Source of the DNA: Gemmatimonadota bacterium | GTDB lineage: Bacteria > Latescibacterota > UBA2968 > UBA8231 | NCBI GenBank assembly: GCA_002712305.1 | Contig: PATE01000130.1 | Span: 1-29,622 of the forward strand | Length of the DNA stretch: 29,622 bases | Reading direction: 5' to 3' | The notes under the pieces: generated by a model | The model's input: only the letters and a program-made list of their open reading frames with translations | Database searches by the model: none | Told to the model about the DNA's origin: nothing | Shown here: positions 8,244-16,367 of the stretch, piece after piece | How positions within the stretch are numbered: position 1 is the stretch's first letter | How the letters are laid out: each line of letters opens with the position of its first letter | Position numbers and translations under genes: made by a program

Positions 8244-9725
8244 ATGCATTTGAGGACGAACCTTGTCATCAGTGTGGTCTTCGCTGGGTTGCTCGCATTT
8301 GTGTATTTCCACGAGATCAAGGGGGGTGAAAAGCGCGAGCTTGAGGCTGAGCGTGCGCGCCAACTCGTCGATTTCAGCGACCACGAAGCACGGCGACTGA
8401 CCATCGATGGGGGAGACACGACACTCGTCATCGAACGAGCCGATGACGTGTGGTACATCCGGGAACCTCTGCAGACCGGCGCAGATGCCGAAGCGGTCGA
8501 CCGTTTCCTGCGGAGTCTGAAGGAGGCGGAGATCGAAGGGTACGCCGTGCAGGATAGCACATCCATCACACAGGACAGCTCGATACTCGCAGTCTATGGA
8601 CTTGATGAACCACGGCTTCAGGTGCATCTGGAATTGGCCGAGAGTGCTGAGCAGATCCTCGATACACTTCGATTCGGTGCCGACACGCCCACGGAGCGGT
8701 TCACCTATGTACAGCGAAGTGGTGCCAATCCAGAGATTCGGACGATGCGGGCATGGAGATATGACAATCTGGCCAAAGGGCTGTTCGATCTGCGCGATCG
8801 CAAAGTGCTGCACTTCGACAAAAGCGAGATCGTCGGCATGCGCCTGGCCTTCCGGGAGGGTGATCTCGATCGGCTGATCGTCGCCGAAAGGCGCGAGGAA
8901 AGATGGGCACTCACCTCTCCCCTCGCTGTTGCGGGCGATGATGCCGCCTTCGACGAGATCCTTACCCGTCTGGGAAATGCCCAGATCGTCTCCTTTGAAT
9001 ATGAGGAACCCACCACGGCTGATCTGGAAGCAGCCGGATTGTCGGACGGCGATGAGACGGTCCATCTGGCACTGCTCGTCGACGCCGACCGTGCTGAGAA
9101 GCATCTGAGACTCGGGAAGCGGTACGAGCAAGGGGATCACCTGGCCATCGACACCAGCCGCGATCCGATCTTCGTCATCGACTCGACGGTGGTGATCCAG
9201 TTGAAGAAGAAACTGGATGACCTGCGTGATCGGAAGCCTTTCGACATCGCGCCTGAGAGCGTACTCGGGATCGATCTGACGGTCGCGAATCAGACCTTGT
9301 TCCGTGCCATGAAAGACAGTTCCGGGTCAGGGTGGCACCTGGCATCCAACCCTGATCGTGAAGCCAAGACCTGGCGTCTCAACGATCTGCTCACCTCGAT
9401 CGCCGATCTACGCGTCGAATCCTTCGTGGCCGACGCCCCAGATGTGCTGAGCCTTGATGTGGTGTCCTTTGGCTTCGACCAGCCGGCGCTGCGCCTGGCA
9501 CTGCATCTGGGGGTGGGGGAGACGATCTTCGTCGAGGTGGCTGAACACGAGGGAACCGTCTACGCCCGGCGAGCCGATGTGCCGAGTATCTATACCGTGG
9601 CAGAGACGGCTCTGACGGATCTGGCGCCAACACTCGATGATGTGGCGATGGCCCCGCAGCAGGCCACGGCGGATCCGGATGCGGCCACCGAGGTGACGCT
9701 GGCTCCGGGGAATAGCGGCTCGTGA
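8244..9725 (+). CDS. DUF4340 membrane-anchored protein
   Basis: 493 residues. One N-terminal membrane helix (about 6-25, NLVISVVFAGLLAFVYF) anchors a long extracytoplasmic part built from repeated DUF4340-like units. Each has a beta strand of the form RLTIDGGDTTLVIER followed by a DxWYIREPL segment, then GADAEAVDRFLRSL; similar units recur near residues 195-260 and 345-410. DUF4340 genes are habitually found directly downstream of GldG-type genes and are regarded as part of the same ABC system. The ATG at 8244 lies 7 bp after the previous stop, and its own stop overlaps the next GTG by four bases, so translation is probably coupled. Biochemical function is not known for this family. Confidence 0.82.
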   Translation: MHLRTNLVISVVFAGLLAFVYFHEIKGGEKRELEAERARQLVDFSDHEARRLTIDGGDTTLVIERADDVWYIREPLQTGADAEAVDRFLRSLKEAEIEGYAVQDSTSITQDSSILAVYGLDEPRLQVHLELAESAEQILDTLRFGADTPTERFTYVQRSGANPEIRTMRAWRYDNLAKGLFDLRDRKVLHFDKSEIVGMRLAFREGDLDRLIVAERREERWALTSPLAVAGDDAAFDEILTRLGNAQIVSFEYEEPTTADLEAAGLSDGDETVHLALLVDADRAEKHLRLGKRYEQGDHLAIDTSRDPIFVIDSTVVIQLKKKLDDLRDRKPFDIAPESVLGIDLTVANQTLFRAMKDSSGSGWHLASNPDREAKTWRLNDLLTSIADLRVESFVADAPDVLSLDVVSFGFDQPALRLALHLGVGETIFVEVAEHEGTVYARRADVPSIYTVAETALTDLAPTLDDVAMAPQQATADPDAATEVTLAPGNSGS

Positions 9726-10693
9726 GTTCGAACGCAGCCATCCGCCGGCCCGTGGCGATGGCTGTGTGCGCCGCCGTGGGGCTGAGCCTGTTTGCTGTCC
9801 CCGAAGCCGCCATCGCGCAGCTTTCGGTCAAGGTTCAGACGGACACGCACCAGGTTCACATTGGCGACCCGATTCAGTTGCGACTCCGTGGGACCCCCCT
9901 CGAGCCGCAACAACAGGTGCTTTTCCCTCCGGACTTTGATGACCCCTGGCCCGACCACGTGTCAACGAGCCGGCTCGTATCTCCCAGCAGCCCACCGGGA
10001 GAAGCTGTGTACGATCTGCGTCTCTACGAGACGGGCGAGGCCGAACTTCGCGGACTGAACATCGACGTCGTCGACGGCGGAGACACGCTCTCTCTCCAGA
10101 CCGCATCGATCCGGATCGACGTCCTCGCTGTGCGCGAGGAAGGTGAGCAGGATCTGCGGATGATCAAGCCACCGTGGGCGATCGCCGGCGGAATCCCGGT
10201 CTGGCTCGTGGCGATGCTCGCGGCCCTGCTCGCCTTAGCCATCGCCTGGATTGTGTATCGCAAGATGCAAGGTCGAACACCTGCTGTGATTCCAAAGCCT
10301 GTGATACCCACAGACTATCGACGCGAGTTCTCACGAATCGAGGCGATGGGTCTGCTCGAGCGCGGTGCGGTAAAACTCTATTACACCCACTTGTCTGAGA
10401 TTCTGCGAGGATTCCTCGAGGACCACACAGAGGTCGACGCCCTGGAACGCACGACGGAAGAGATCGATCTCGACCTGCAGGCCCACGAGCACGTTGATGA
10501 ATCTCTGCAGCAAGACGTCATCGGTTTTCTGGACGACTGCGATCTGGTGAAGTTCGCCCGGGCCGAGCCAGATCTGCCACAGGCAAAGAGGATGCCCGAT
10601 CGAGGGCGGCAGATCATCGATGACGTCGAACAGATCGTTGCTGCTGCACAGGCGAGGCTCGAGACACCGGATGCCGTGGAGCAGACCGCATGA
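9722..10693 (+). CDS. BatX/DUF4381-like membrane protein
   Basis: 323 residues from the GTG at 9722, which overlaps the previous stop (GTGA). A signal peptide ends near AIA-Q (32/33). Residues 33-137 form a beta domain resembling the start of BatD proteins (VKVQTDTHQVHIGDPIQLRL). Then come the linker DLRMIKPPW, one membrane helix (about 158-180) and a cytoplasmic helical domain (YRREFSRIEAMGLLERG, then FLDDCDLVKFARAEPD). The layout is the same as BatD but half the size, as in the DUF4381/BatX genes placed before batA in MoxR clusters. It marks the start of the Bat half of the operon, and its stop overlaps batA by four bases. The architecture is well supported. The exact subfamily name is less certain. 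Confidence 0.75.
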   Translation: MSSNAAIRRPVAMAVCAAVGLSLFAVPEAAIAQLSVKVQTDTHQVHIGDPIQLRLRGTPLEPQQQVLFPPDFDDPWPDHVSTSRLVSPSSPPGEAVYDLRLYETGEAELRGLNIDVVDGGDTLSLQTASIRIDVLAVREEGEQDLRMIKPPWAIAGGIPVWLVAMLAALLALAIAWIVYRKMQGRTPAVIPKPVIPTDYRREFSRIEAMGLLERGAVKLYYTHLSEILRGFLEDHTEVDALERTTEEIDLDLQAHEHVDESLQQDVIGFLDDCDLVKFARAEPDLPQAKRMPDRGRQIIDDVEQIVAAAQARLETPDAVEQTA

Positions 10694-11664
10694 TGGATCT
10701 TCTGCGAGAGATGCGTTTCGCCGAGCCCGTCTGGCTGCTGGCCCTGTTGGTTCTACCCTTGCTGGTGGTTCGGTATCGTCGGCAGCGTCCTGGCAGTCTG
10801 CAATTCTCAACCCTGAATCACGTTCACAATCTGCCGGCAAGTTTCTGGACGAGAATGCGGGGTGTCGTGTTCGCGCTGAAACTGATCGCGCTGGCATTGA
10901 TCATCATGGCCATGGCGCGTCCACAGAGTGGGGACACGGTCGTCGACGTGACGGCAGACGGTGTAGATATCATTCTCGTGCTCGATGTGTCCAGCAGCAT
11001 GCAGGTAAAGGACCTGGGCCCCGACAATCGTCTTGCGGTCGCCAAGGACGTGGTCGCCGAGTTCGTCGAAGGGCGCCTGACTGATCGCCTCGGAATGGTC
11101 GTCTTCGCGGGGGAGAGTTTCACGCAGTGTCCGCTCACCCTCGACTACGACGTACTTCTATCCTTCCTCGAGCAGATTCGGATCGCCGAACAGGACTGGG
11201 ATGGGACGGCCATCGGGATGGCCATGATCAACGCGACCAACCGGCTCCGCGATGCCGACGGGCGCAGCCAGGTGGTCATCCTGTTGACGGACGGCGTCAA
11301 CAATGCAGGCGAAATCGACCCCCTTACGGCGGCTGAAGTGGCCGCTGCTGTCGGGGTGCGTGTCTATGCCATCGGTGTAGGCGCACCCGGATCTGGTGGT
11401 CGAGGACGTGGTCGTGGCGTCGATTTCGACGAGGAAACCCTGAAACAGGTGGCGAGTCTGACCGGCGGGCGATACTACCACGCCACATCGGGCGAGAAAC
11501 TCGCCGAGATCTATGACGAGATCGGCAAACTCGAGACCGCCGAGATCACCACTCAGCTCCATGTGGAATACACCGAACGATACGGGGCTTTTCTCTGGCC
11601 CTGCCTCGTCTTGGTCCTGTTCGAGTTCACCCTGGCACGAACGCGCCTGCGAACGATCCCCTAA
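10690..11664 (+). CDS. batA: BatA-like VWA-domain membrane protein
   Basis: 324 residues. Two N-terminal helices (about 13-29 and 57-77) are followed by a VWA domain with an intact MIDAS: DVSSS at 99-103, a GTAIG threonine loop and LLTDG. A C-terminal helix (about 299-315) ends in ARTRLRTIP. This is the BatA plan, with the VWA domain facing the periplasm between membrane helices. Two ATG codons in a row open the gene; the first overlaps the stop of the gene before (ATGA). A short Gly/Arg-rich insert (GSGGRGRGRG) lies near residue 240. Bat proteins work with MoxR ATPases and have been linked to aerotolerance and envelope stress in Bacteroides and Leptospira. The role in this organism is inferred. 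Confidence 0.9.
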   Translation: MMDLLREMRFAEPVWLLALLVLPLLVVRYRRQRPGSLQFSTLNHVHNLPASFWTRMRGVVFALKLIALALIIMAMARPQSGDTVVDVTADGVDIILVLDVSSSMQVKDLGPDNRLAVAKDVVAEFVEGRLTDRLGMVVFAGESFTQCPLTLDYDVLLSFLEQIRIAEQDWDGTAIGMAMINATNRLRDADGRSQVVILLTDGVNNAGEIDPLTAAEVAAAVGVRVYAIGVGAPGSGGRGRGRGVDFDEETLKQVASLTGGRYYHATSGEKLAEIYDEIGKLETAEITTQLHVEYTERYGAFLWPCLVLVLFEFTLARTRLRTIP

Positions 11665-11675
11665 AGGATCTGAGA

Positions 11676-12698
11676 ATGCGATTCGCTCATCCCGAGGCAG
11701 CATGGATCCTGGTGGCGGTTCCCGTCATGATGCTCGTTCTGGCGTGGTCAGCACGGCGCAGCCATGCTGCACTACTGAGCGTCGTGGGTGACCAGGTGCG
11801 TGAACGATTGACGCGTTCGGTCCATCAGGGTGCTCGCCGATGGCGTCGGTCATTGGGCGTGCTGGGTGTGCTCATGCTGGCAATCGCCCTCGTGGGTCCC
11901 CAGTTCGGGCTGCAACTGTCGATGGCTCAGCGCCGAGGGGTGGACGTGGTCATCTGCCTCGACCTGTCACGAAGCATGCTCGCAGAGGATATTCGTCCGA
12001 ATCGTCTCGATCACGCCAGATACGCCATCGGCGAACTTGTAGATGGCCTTGGGTCGGATCGGGTCGGTCTCGTCGTGTATGCGGCACATGCCTTCGTTCA
12101 GTGTCCGCTGACGCTCGACTCGGGGGCCCTGCGACTGCTGTTGAACTCCGTCTCCGCTGGTGATCTGCCTTCGCAGGGAACGTCGCTGGAAAGAGCGCTC
12201 GAAGTGGCCGGGTCCAGTTTCGATCCTGACGATCGGCAACACAAAGTCGTCGTCGTTTTCAGCGATGGAGAAGACCACGTCGGTGATGGTTCGGGCGCGG
12301 CGGCGAGGCTGGCGGAGGAGGGCGTCCGTATTTTCACCATCGGCGTCGGCACGGAGGAAGGCGAACTCATCCCGATCCAGGGCGAGGCTGGGCGCGACTA
12401 TCACAAGGATCGCGCCGGCAACTACGTCAAGACGCGTTTGGACGAGACGGAACTGCGTGATATCGCCAGGGCGGGGGAGGGAGCCTATTTCCACAGCAGT
12501 CTTGGGGGGAACGAACTGGATGCCCTGCTGGATCGCATCGACGGACTGGACGAAAAACAGTTGGGTGAGGAGAGCTTTCGATCCTATGAAGAACGATTCC
12601 AATGGCCTCTGGGTTTGGCGTTGGTCTGCTTCATCGCCGAGGCTCTGATTTCGGATCGCCAACGTCAGCGCCAGACGTGGCGGGGAAGATTCGCATGA
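11676..12698 (+). CDS. batB: BatB-like VWA-domain membrane protein
   Basis: 340 residues, a paralogue of the gene before it, with the same helix-helix-VWA-helix plan. The MIDAS is DLSRS (96-100), with a TSLERAL threonine loop and VFSDGEDH. After the metal site come the BatB-type segments GTEEGELIP and a Tyr/His/Lys-rich DYHKDRAGNYVKTRL, which are usual for BatB and absent from BatA. A C-terminal helix lies at about 309-326. It starts 11 bp after batA, with AGGATCTGAGA as a weak ribosome site, and its stop overlaps batC by four bases. All metal-binding residues are present, so it is probably functional. BatA and BatB are thought to act together in the membrane with the TPR protein encoded next. 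Confidence 0.9.
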   Translation: MRFAHPEAAWILVAVPVMMLVLAWSARRSHAALLSVVGDQVRERLTRSVHQGARRWRRSLGVLGVLMLAIALVGPQFGLQLSMAQRRGVDVVICLDLSRSMLAEDIRPNRLDHARYAIGELVDGLGSDRVGLVVYAAHAFVQCPLTLDSGALRLLLNSVSAGDLPSQGTSLERALEVAGSSFDPDDRQHKVVVVFSDGEDHVGDGSGAAARLAEEGVRIFTIGVGTEEGELIPIQGEAGRDYHKDRAGNYVKTRLDETELRDIARAGEGAYFHSSLGGNELDALLDRIDGLDEKQLGEESFRSYEERFQWPLGLALVCFIAEALISDRQRQRQTWRGRFA

Positions 12699-13561
12699 GC
12701 CGACGACACCCCCCACATCACCATCCCTGTCCTCTTCGTGGCGTTTTGACGCCGGCGCTGCTGTGCGGAGTCATCCTGCTGGGAGAGCCCGTCCTGGCCC
12801 AGACGGTTGGCGATCCCGTCGCTTCACGGAGTGCGAAGGCGCGCGAACACTATGACGAGGGTCGCTATGAAGAGGCCCTTCGTGCCTATCGCGATGCGCT
12901 GGTCGAGCGCCCCGGATCAGAGCCTCTGCATCTGAATGTGGGTGACGCGCTGTACGAGTTGGGTGACTATGAGGCTGCCGCTGGTGAATTCGAGCAGGTG
13001 ACCCTCGCCGAAGACGACGGACTGGCCGCCGAGGGCTACTTCAACCTTGGAAACAGTCGTTATCAACTGCAGGACTATCCCGCCGCCGTGGAGGCATACC
13101 GCGAAGCTCTCCGACGGACTCCTGGCGATGTGGATGCGAAGGCCAATCTCGAGCTGGCGCTGCAGATGCTGCAATCACCACCTCCACAGCAACAGCCATC
13201 AGACGGTGAGCAGCAACAGGATCAGGATCAGAGCGAACAGTCTGACGAACAAGGACAGGATCAGCAGCAGCAACAACCCGCCGAATCAGACTCGGAGCAA
13301 CCACAGGAGCCGCCATCGACGCCGCAACCTCAACAGGACCCCGGCGAAGAATCCGAGCCACAAGACTCCCAGTCGTCTGAAGAACAGACAGAGGGCGAAC
13401 AGACAGAGGAGGACCCCGCCCCGCTCGATTCGGAGGATGATCAGCGAATGGACGAGGAGGAAGCGGAACAGTTGCTCGATGCACTCGGTGATCGCGAGGA
13501 AGAGGGGCAGAAGCGCCGCTTCAGAATGACGCGACGCGGCTCACAGGAGCGTGACTGGTGA
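12695..13561 (+). CDS. batC: BatC-like TPR protein with acidic Gln-rich tail
   Basis: 288 residues from the ATG at 12695, which overlaps the batB stop (ATGA). An in-frame start at 12602 would lie inside batB and is rejected. A His/Arg-rich head and hydrophobic stretch make a signal peptide, probably cut near VLA-Q (35/36). Three TPR units follow (about 46-150; for example GRYEEALRAYRDALVERPGS and YFNLGNSRYQLQDYPAAVEA). Residues about 165-250 are a low-complexity run of Gln, Glu, Asp, Ser and Pro. The conserved Bat-TPR ending returns at the C terminus: RMDEEEAEQLLDALGDREEE and a terminal Asp-Trp. The protein is probably a periplasmic scaffold for BatA/BatB. The low-complexity part is common in this family but of unknown use. 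Confidence 0.87.
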   Translation: MSRRHPPHHHPCPLRGVLTPALLCGVILLGEPVLAQTVGDPVASRSAKAREHYDEGRYEEALRAYRDALVERPGSEPLHLNVGDALYELGDYEAAAGEFEQVTLAEDDGLAAEGYFNLGNSRYQLQDYPAAVEAYREALRRTPGDVDAKANLELALQMLQSPPPQQQPSDGEQQQDQDQSEQSDEQGQDQQQQQPAESDSEQPQEPPSTPQPQQDPGEESEPQDSQSSEEQTEGEQTEEDPAPLDSEDDQRMDEEEAEQLLDALGDREEEGQKRRFRMTRRGSQERDW

Positions 13562-15384
13562 CGTTCCGAGGCATCAGATGGGTGGTGGCCGCATTCATAT
13601 TGCTTGCCGCCAGCGGCATCGTCGATGCGCAGGATATCGAGGTGACCTCGCAGGTAGATCGCCGACAGATCGCGGCCAATGAAGCGGTCAAGCTGACGCT
13701 GACGATCACTTCCGCCCGCCAGTTGGTACATGTACCCGCGCCGCAGATCGACCTGAGTGCCTTCGAGGTCTATGGCCCGTCGGTCTCCACGCATATGCAG
13801 ATCGTCAATCGCCGCACCTCCTTCAGTCGCGACTTGGAATACACCCTCTACGCGCGTAAGGCAGGGCGCCACACGATCGGTGCGGCGGCACTCGAAATCG
13901 ACGGGAAAACGTACCAGACCGAGCCGATTCGAATCGATGTCTCCTCCGGTCGAAGGAAATCGGGCCAAGGCAACAAGGCGTCCGGCGGCGGTCAGGGCGG
14001 TGGCGATGATCTGTCGGACAATCTCTTCCTGCGCGCACGACTCGACCCCGACACGGTCTACGTCAACGAACAAGTGACGGCCAGTTTTGATCTGTGCTAT
14101 CGCTATAATCTGCGGGATGTGGGTTTTTCTGAGATCCCCACATTCAGTGGTTTCTGGACGCACGAACTATTCGTCGCCCAGCGACTTGATCCACAGGTAG
14201 AGAAGATCGGCGACCGACAGTTCCACGTCGCCCCACTGCGCCGGATGGCCTTGTTTCCCGCTCGCGACGGGACCCTCCAGATCGACGCCATGGCCGTCAC
14301 GTGCGCTATTCCGCAACGCCGGCAACGGCGCAGCGCCTTCGATGCGTTCTCTCTGTTCGACGATCCTCTGTTCGGTCGCACGCAAAGCGTGATGGTTCGC
14401 AGCTTGCAGTTGCCCGTTGTTGCCCGGCCTTTGCCCGAGGCTGATCGCCCCCCGGCGTTTTCGGGCTTGGTGGGCCAGATCGAGATACAGGCAAGTGCTG
14501 AGCCGCGACGCGTGGCTACCGGCGACCCGGTGACCCTGCGTGTTCAGGTGGCGGGCATTGGCAATCTCCACTCCATGAAGGCGCCGGTCCTGCGCATCGA
14601 TGGGTTGAAGATCTACGAACCAAAGGGGGAGATGCAGCAGACGGTCAGTGAAGATGGACGACTCGGTGGGGCGGCAACGTATGAGTACATCGTGATTCCC
14701 GAACGCAGTGGTGGCTTTACGATTCCGCCCATAGAGGTGGCCTACTTCGATCCCACCCGTCGACAATATCGCCTCGCATCAACCGACCAGATTGCCCTGC
14801 TCAGTGAAGGCGAGACGGTGACAAACGCGTCTGCCGCCCTCCACGACATGACGCGTAGCGAGATCGCCGAGTTGGGCAGTGACATCCGGCATATCAAGCC
14901 TGACGTTTCCGAACTCGAGGCGCCACGGGAGATAGACCGTCAGGTCTGGTTCTGGGCAGTGCAACTCCTGCTGCCTATGGGGTACGTAGCACTCTCCCTG
15001 TTCAGGCGACATCAGGAACGACTGCTTGGTGACGTCGGCTACGCCCGCCGTCGGGGCGCCAGCGATGCAGCGCGCCGGCGCCTCCAGGAAGCGGCAGAGG
15101 CTCTCGATTCCACGGAGCCCATCTTCTTCGCTACCTTGCACACGGCGTTGGTGAGCTTCATTGGCGACCAGATCAACGAGCCCACACCCGGACTTGATCG
15201 GGTACGTTGCCGTTCCCTGTTACGCGCTGGTGGTGTGGTAGAGCCGACGCTTGAGCGTCTCGACCAATTGTTGGAGATCTGCGAAGAGGGTCGTTTTTCC
15301 CCGGGTCAGACACCGCAGGCCAAGCGCAGGAATGTCTTGGCCAGGAGCGAGGCCGTCATCGACGAATTGCGAGAGGCGATATAG
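13558..15384 (+). CDS. batD: BatD-like protein (oxygen-tolerance family)
   Basis: 608 residues from the GTG at 13558, which overlaps the batC stop (GTGA). A signal peptide ends near VDA-Q (24/25). The extracytoplasmic part contains at least three Ig-like beta domains of the BatD family: QDIEVTSQVDRRQIAANEAV at about 25-44, a second opening at DNLFLRARLDPDTVYVNEQV, and a third at ASAEPRRVATGDPVTLRV. A Gly/Ser/Lys-rich linker (about 130-158) separates the first two. One membrane helix (about 462-482, WFWAVQLLLPMGYVALSLF) precedes a cytoplasmic helical domain. It has twice the bulk of its smaller relative at 9722 but the same order of parts. It is expected to be the large periplasmic platform of the Bat complex. 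Confidence 0.88.
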   Translation: MTFRGIRWVVAAFILLAASGIVDAQDIEVTSQVDRRQIAANEAVKLTLTITSARQLVHVPAPQIDLSAFEVYGPSVSTHMQIVNRRTSFSRDLEYTLYARKAGRHTIGAAALEIDGKTYQTEPIRIDVSSGRRKSGQGNKASGGGQGGGDDLSDNLFLRARLDPDTVYVNEQVTASFDLCYRYNLRDVGFSEIPTFSGFWTHELFVAQRLDPQVEKIGDRQFHVAPLRRMALFPARDGTLQIDAMAVTCAIPQRRQRRSAFDAFSLFDDPLFGRTQSVMVRSLQLPVVARPLPEADRPPAFSGLVGQIEIQASAEPRRVATGDPVTLRVQVAGIGNLHSMKAPVLRIDGLKIYEPKGEMQQTVSEDGRLGGAATYEYIVIPERSGGFTIPPIEVAYFDPTRRQYRLASTDQIALLSEGETVTNASAALHDMTRSEIAELGSDIRHIKPDVSELEAPREIDRQVWFWAVQLLLPMGYVALSLFRRHQERLLGDVGYARRRGASDAARRRLQEAAEALDSTEPIFFATLHTALVSFIGDQINEPTPGLDRVRCRSLLRAGGVVEPTLERLDQLLEICEEGRFSPGQTPQAKRRNVLARSEAVIDELREAI

Positions 15385-16127
15385 TGCGCTGGGTGCGGTG
15401 GTGCATCGTGATCTTCCTCGGGATCGCCGGTTCTGCCGAAGGGCAGTCCGCGGCAGCCGGCCTCTATGTCGAAGGCAATCAACTCTATCGTGCGGGTGAC
15501 TTTTCCAGTGCTCGACTGCGGTACGAGGCAGCCGTCCGCACAGGCATCAGGGATCCGCGCCTGTTCTACAATCTCGCCAATGCGACCTACAAGACCGGCG
15601 AGTTGGGCCTGGCGATCGTACTGTATGAGCGGGCGCTGCGCCTGGCTCCTCGAGATGAAGACATCCTGGCGAACCTACGGTTTCTACGGCGACTCAAACG
15701 AGATCGAGATCCCGAACCCGCGTCGGGTTTGGGGGGCTTTATAGAGCGGGTATATCTGTGGCCCACGAGCAATGAACTGGCAGTGGGATGGTTGCTGAGT
15801 CTGCTCGGTCTGTTTGGATCAGCAGGTTGGCGCCGCTGGCGCCAGATGCCCGTCCTTCACACCGCAGTCGCTGTTGGTCTGCTGCTATGTCTGTCGATCG
15901 GAGGATTCACCCTGAGTCGGTCTCAGCGCGATGGACGGGTGGAGGTCGTGGTGACGCATGCTGAGGGGATTGCACGCAGTGGTCCGGATGCCCAGCAGAC
16001 GGAGGTCTTCGTCATTCACGAAGGGACCAAGCTCGTCGTGGAGCGAAGCGAGGGTGACTGGTATCTGGCGCGCCTGCCGAGCGGACTGGGTGGCTGGCTG
16101 CCCGCCTCGGTTCTGACCGAGATCTGA
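15384..16127 (+). CDS. batE: BatE-like TPR protein with C-terminal SH3 domain
   Basis: 247 residues from the GTG at 15384, which shares one base with the batD stop. A signal sequence (about 1-21, ending SAEGQ) is followed by TPR units (YVEGNQLYRAGDFSSARLRY, then FYNLANATYKTGELGLAIVL). Two membrane helices follow (about 131-147 and 157-174), and then a bacterial SH3-like domain (about 187-247) with GDWYLARLPSGLGGWLPASV. This TPR-helices-SH3 order is that of BatE. It is the last gene of the long operon. I see no classical terminator after it, only a short TCCGG/CCGGA hairpin without a T-run. The SH3 part may bind peptidoglycan or another Bat protein; that is inference from the domain family. 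Confidence 0.85.
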   Translation: MRWVRWCIVIFLGIAGSAEGQSAAAGLYVEGNQLYRAGDFSSARLRYEAAVRTGIRDPRLFYNLANATYKTGELGLAIVLYERALRLAPRDEDILANLRFLRRLKRDRDPEPASGLGGFIERVYLWPTSNELAVGWLLSLLGLFGSAGWRRWRQMPVLHTAVAVGLLLCLSIGGFTLSRSQRDGRVEVVVTHAEGIARSGPDAQQTEVFVIHEGTKLVVERSEGDWYLARLPSGLGGWLPASVLTEI

Positions 16128-16367
16128 GCGCAGGTGTCTGCCCCAGAAATCCGGCGACCGGAATGCCAGCTTGTCGTCACCGCTGACCGTCCCTATCTTT
16201 TATAATCAACAACCACTTACGACATCTTTCGGTCTCCAAATGGGGTTCTCCCCGCCTGTCTCCCGCGCTATAATCGTGCTCCTCGAAGCGGTCCCCACCG
16301 CCGTGCGGCAGGCGGTCGTCCACCGCCTGCCGCAGTCATCTACGAGGTCGCCGACCATGAGGTCGAC
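16128..16367 (+). promoter_or_regulatory. Intergenic regulatory region with candidate promoters before murG
   Basis: 240 bp without a convincing gene. Two exact TATAAT hexamers occur in an otherwise GC-rich stretch, at 16201-16206 and 16269-16274. Neither has a good TTGACA at 17 bp (the second has TTCTCC at 16246-16251), so -35 recognition would be weak or activator-dependent. The second box would start transcription near 16281 and give a leader of about 85 nt that holds the hairpins listed separately. Confidence 0.4.
16288..16333 (+). promoter_or_regulatory. Alternative hairpins in the murG leader
   Basis: A perfect 12-bp inverted repeat, GCGGCAGGCGGT (16305-16316) and ACCGCCTGCCGC (16322-16333), has a 5-nt loop. 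Just upstream GCGGT (16288-16292) pairs with ACCGC (16297-16301). In addition, ACCGCC at 16297-16302 can pair with GGCGGT at 16311-16316, which would break both other stems. No T-run follows, so it is not a standard terminator. It ends 34 nt before the GTG start and could be a regulatory RNA fold. Confidence 0.45.

Noticed and set aside
8061-9140. A 359-codon minus-strand frame opposite the DUF4340 gene
   Set aside because: Long antisense frames are expected in GC-rich coding DNA. The plus-strand gene has recognisable domains and coupled neighbours.
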